A DNA stretch of 64,000 bases from Halomarina litorea (GTDB lineage: Archaea > Halobacteriota > Halobacteria > Halobacteriales > Haloarculaceae): assembly GCF_024227715.1 (NCBI RefSeq), contig NZ_CP100448.1, positions 868,001-932,000 on the forward strand, in the 5' to 3' direction. This document shows, in pieces, positions 62,264 through 64,000 of the stretch. Made by a program: the position numbers and the translations under genes. The first letter of the stretch is position 1. The number at the start of each line of letters is the position of its first letter. Below the pieces are notes generated by a model. It saw nothing but the letters and a program-made list of their open reading frames with translations. It ran no database searches and was not told where the DNA came from.

Positions 62264-63610
62264 TCAGTCGTCCTGCGCGGCGGCCCGCCCCGGCGCGTCA
62301 CCGGCGGTGATGGTGTCCTCGACCTGCGAGTAGACCAGCAGGAGGGCGAGGAAGGCGAGACCGGCACCGAACGTGAACGGCGCGGCGAAGCCGAACCGGA
62401 CGAGGTATCCGGACGCCAGCGGCCCGATGGCGACGCCGAGGCCAAACGCCGTCGTCAGCACCGAGAGGGTGGTCCCCGACTGGCCCTTCCCCGCGAGGTC
62501 CCCCGCGAGCGCCAGCGACGGGGCGAAGACGAGCGCGACGGCGATGCCCTGCAGGAGACGGAAGAGGAGCATCAGGCCGGGCGCGACGCTCCCTGCGAGG
62601 ACGGCCGGAGCGCTCCCCTCCACGGCCGCCGCGATGCCGGGGACGTACCCCTGCAGGAGGACGGAGGGGACGAGGAGGACGAACCCCGCGACGATGAACG
62701 GGCGGCGGCCGTACTCGTCGCTGGCCCGCCCGATGGGCACCTGGAAGAGGACGTTCGCGATGACGACGGCGGCGAACTGCACCGAGAAGAGGAACTCCTC
62801 CTCGCCGAGTTGCGTCTTGATGGTCTCCTGTAGGGTGGCGAACAGGGCGATGGTGATGGCCATGAAGAGGGTGCAGACGCCGAGGACGAACACGGGGTCG
62901 AGCAGTTTCGAGCCGTCACGGTCGAACACGCGAAAGGAGAGGTCGTCGCCCGCCTCCGCCCCGTCGCGCTCCGGGTCCTCGATGAGCAGACTGACGAGCG
63001 CGAAACTGACGACGGCTCCGAGGACGGCCACCGAGAAGGCGGCGTTGAACCCCGTGAGTTCGCCGAACGGCGTCGTGTACGGCCCGGCCTGCACGACGAG
63101 GCCGGCCACGATGGGACCGAACCCGAACCCGATGAGCCGGAACGTGTTGAACACGCCGAAGTTCCCCCCGCGTTCGGTGTCGCTGGCGGCGAACTCGTTG
63201 ACCAGCGCGATGGTCGCGGGGATGGTGAACGCCGCGCCGAGTCCCTGCAGGGCGCGGATGAGCAAGACGAGTTCGTAGCGATGGACGAACGGGTAGGCCG
63301 CGCTGGCGACGCCGAACAGCGCGAGGCCGAAGAGGACGAACACCCGACGCTTGCCCAGTCGGTCGGAGAACCGTCCGGTAAACGGCTGACCGAAGCTGTT
63401 CAGGAAGCCGAACAGCGAGAGGACGAGACCGACGAGGAAGGGGACGGTGAGTTCCAGCCCGAGGACGCTCGACCCCACGATGCCGTCGAGGACGATCTGA
63501 CCGCTCTCGATGTACAGCGGGAGGACGATGATGAGAAACGAGTTGCCGAGGGCATCGGCCATGCGGGCCAGCCCAAGCGTGAGTACACGGTTGTCCGTGC
63601 CCAGGACCAT
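62264..63610 (-). CDS. MFS transporter
   Basis: 448 residues from the ATG at 63610 (ATG at 63637 also possible). Twelve transmembrane helices in two halves, each with the intracellular loop pattern (FSDRLGKRRVF after helix 2; RASDEYGRRPFIV in the second half). An acidic loop (EDPERDGAEAGDD) lies in the middle. Similar to drug or metabolite efflux proteins; the substrate is unknown. Divergent from the small acidic protein gene. Confidence 0.88.
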   Translation of the reverse strand: MVLGTDNRVLTLGLARMADALGNSFLIIVLPLYIESGQIVLDGIVGSSVLGLELTVPFLVGLVLSLFGFLNSFGQPFTGRFSDRLGKRRVFVLFGLALFGVASAAYPFVHRYELVLLIRALQGLGAAFTIPATIALVNEFAASDTERGGNFGVFNTFRLIGFGFGPIVAGLVVQAGPYTTPFGELTGFNAAFSVAVLGAVVSFALVSLLIEDPERDGAEAGDDLSFRVFDRDGSKLLDPVFVLGVCTLFMAITIALFATLQETIKTQLGEEEFLFSVQFAAVVIANVLFQVPIGRASDEYGRRPFIVAGFVLLVPSVLLQGYVPGIAAAVEGSAPAVLAGSVAPGLMLLFRLLQGIAVALVFAPSLALAGDLAGKGQSGTTLSVLTTAFGLGVAIGPLASGYLVRFGFAAPFTFGAGLAFLALLLVYSQVEDTITAGDAPGRAAAQDD

Positions 63611-63736
63611 TGGTCTCCGTACGGCCGAACGCGCCATACCACTTCGCATCACCCTCGAAATCGCGACTTTCGGGCCTCGCCTCCGGACCGCCAGTCGGCA
63701 GACAAGACCAAGCCCTCGGCGCGCGTCTGGTACGGC

Positions 63737-63994
63737 ATGACCCGAACAATCAAACTCAGCCGTGTCGAGTCGGTGCTCTCTGCCCTCGAGTACCCCATCT
63801 CCCGTACGGAGGCCGCGAACGGCTGCGACGACGTGACCGTCCTCCTCGCCGACGGGGAGATGAATCTCGGGGCGACCATCGAGGAACTGGGCAGCGACCG
63901 CTTCGAGACCGAGGAGGACCTCGAGATGGAGGTGTTCTCGCAGTTGCCCGTCGGCGCGGTGGGCGAACCCGGACAGTCCGAAGGCGACGCGTGA
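63737..63994 (+). CDS. Small acidic protein (DUF5789-like)
   Basis: 85 residues, MTRTIKLSRVESVLSALEYPISRTEAANGCDDVTVLLADGE..., then an acidic C-terminal half. It matches a small haloarchaeal family; I see no cofactor or membrane motif. The N-terminal helix followed by an AANGCDDVTVLLADG strand pair suggests a compact alpha-beta fold. The stop lies 6 nt before the window's end. Confidence 0.75.
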   Translation: MTRTIKLSRVESVLSALEYPISRTEAANGCDDVTVLLADGEMNLGATIEELGSDRFETEEDLEMEVFSQLPVGAVGEPGQSEGDA

Positions 63995-64000
63995 ACGGCC

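Overview
This window comes from a haloarchaeon (class Halobacteria). The DNA is very GC-rich, the encoded proteins are strongly acidic, and most genes start without a Shine-Dalgarno sequence, with a TATA-like box centred about 26-28 nt upstream of the start codon (leaderless transcripts). The gene content is archaeal: TFB, Spt5 next to SecE, FtsZ1, an AglD-type glycosyltransferase, archaeal D-aminoacyl-tRNA deacylase, Dph6, XPB plus Bax1, and a bacterio-opsin-activator type HTH protein. The order aglD / DUF84 / tfb / CTAG-type methyltransferase, and the order pab genes / D-aminoacyl-tRNA deacylase / ftsZ1 / secE / spt5, recall the Haloferax chromosome. The window therefore looks chromosomal. 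I see no insertion sequences, CRISPR arrays, tRNA or rRNA genes.

Layout. 0-10.9 kb: end of an FAD oxidoreductase, a Tat lipoprotein, a radical SAM protein, AglD-like glycosyltransferase, a DUF84 nucleotidase, TFB, an orphan methyltransferase (probably CTAG), 3-dehydroquinate dehydratase, a PAC2 protein, and an RNA m5C methyltransferase translationally coupled to a probable PUA-like partner. 11.1-15.8 kb: a giant six-cupredoxin multicopper oxidase (MCO1). 16-20 kb: Bax1 nuclease, an HTH regulator and XPB helicase. 20-22.7 kb: grpE-dnaK. 22.9-30.8 kb: hydrolase, MeaB with the B12-binding subunit of methylmalonyl-CoA mutase, a DUF420 protein, an HtrA-like protease, a two-gene ABC exporter, an aldo/keto reductase and a methyltransferase. 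30.8-38.3 kb: a heme-copper oxidase locus with a CtaA-CtaB fusion, CoxB (subunit II), CoxC (subunit III) and several small satellite membrane proteins, but no subunit I. 38.5-45.5 kb: a bactofilin-like protein, spt5-secE, ftsZ1, D-aminoacyl-tRNA deacylase, a CaCA exchanger and shikimate dehydrogenase. 45.5-53 kb: an acidic helix-hairpin-helix protein, a pabB-pabA-pabC cluster, a saccharopine-dehydrogenase-like protein, SRPBCC, Rieske and HTH/zinc-ribbon proteins, and a sugar nucleotidyltransferase. 53.06-53.37 kb: a non-coding array of consecutive perfect hairpins, most with 3-nt loops. 53.6-58.3 kb: a second giant multicopper oxidase (MCO2), paralogous to MCO1 and on the opposite strand. 58.5-64 kb: Dph6, a DUF373 protein, an S49 protease, a peroxiredoxin, an MFS transporter and a small DUF5789-like protein.

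The most unusual content is the pair of ~1,550-residue, Tat-exported multicopper oxidases. In both, the trinuclear copper motifs are permuted: the HxxHxH and HCHxxxHxxxxM motifs lie in domain 2 and precede the two HxH motifs in domain 3. Domains 4-6 have lost the copper ligands. The two promoters share an AT-rich octamer just upstream of TATA. Second in interest are the hairpin array after the nucleotidyltransferase, the CoxB tail made almost entirely of N-glycosylation sequons (in a window that also encodes an AglD-like N-glycosylation enzyme), and three copies of GGTAAGT in front of the HtrA-like gene.
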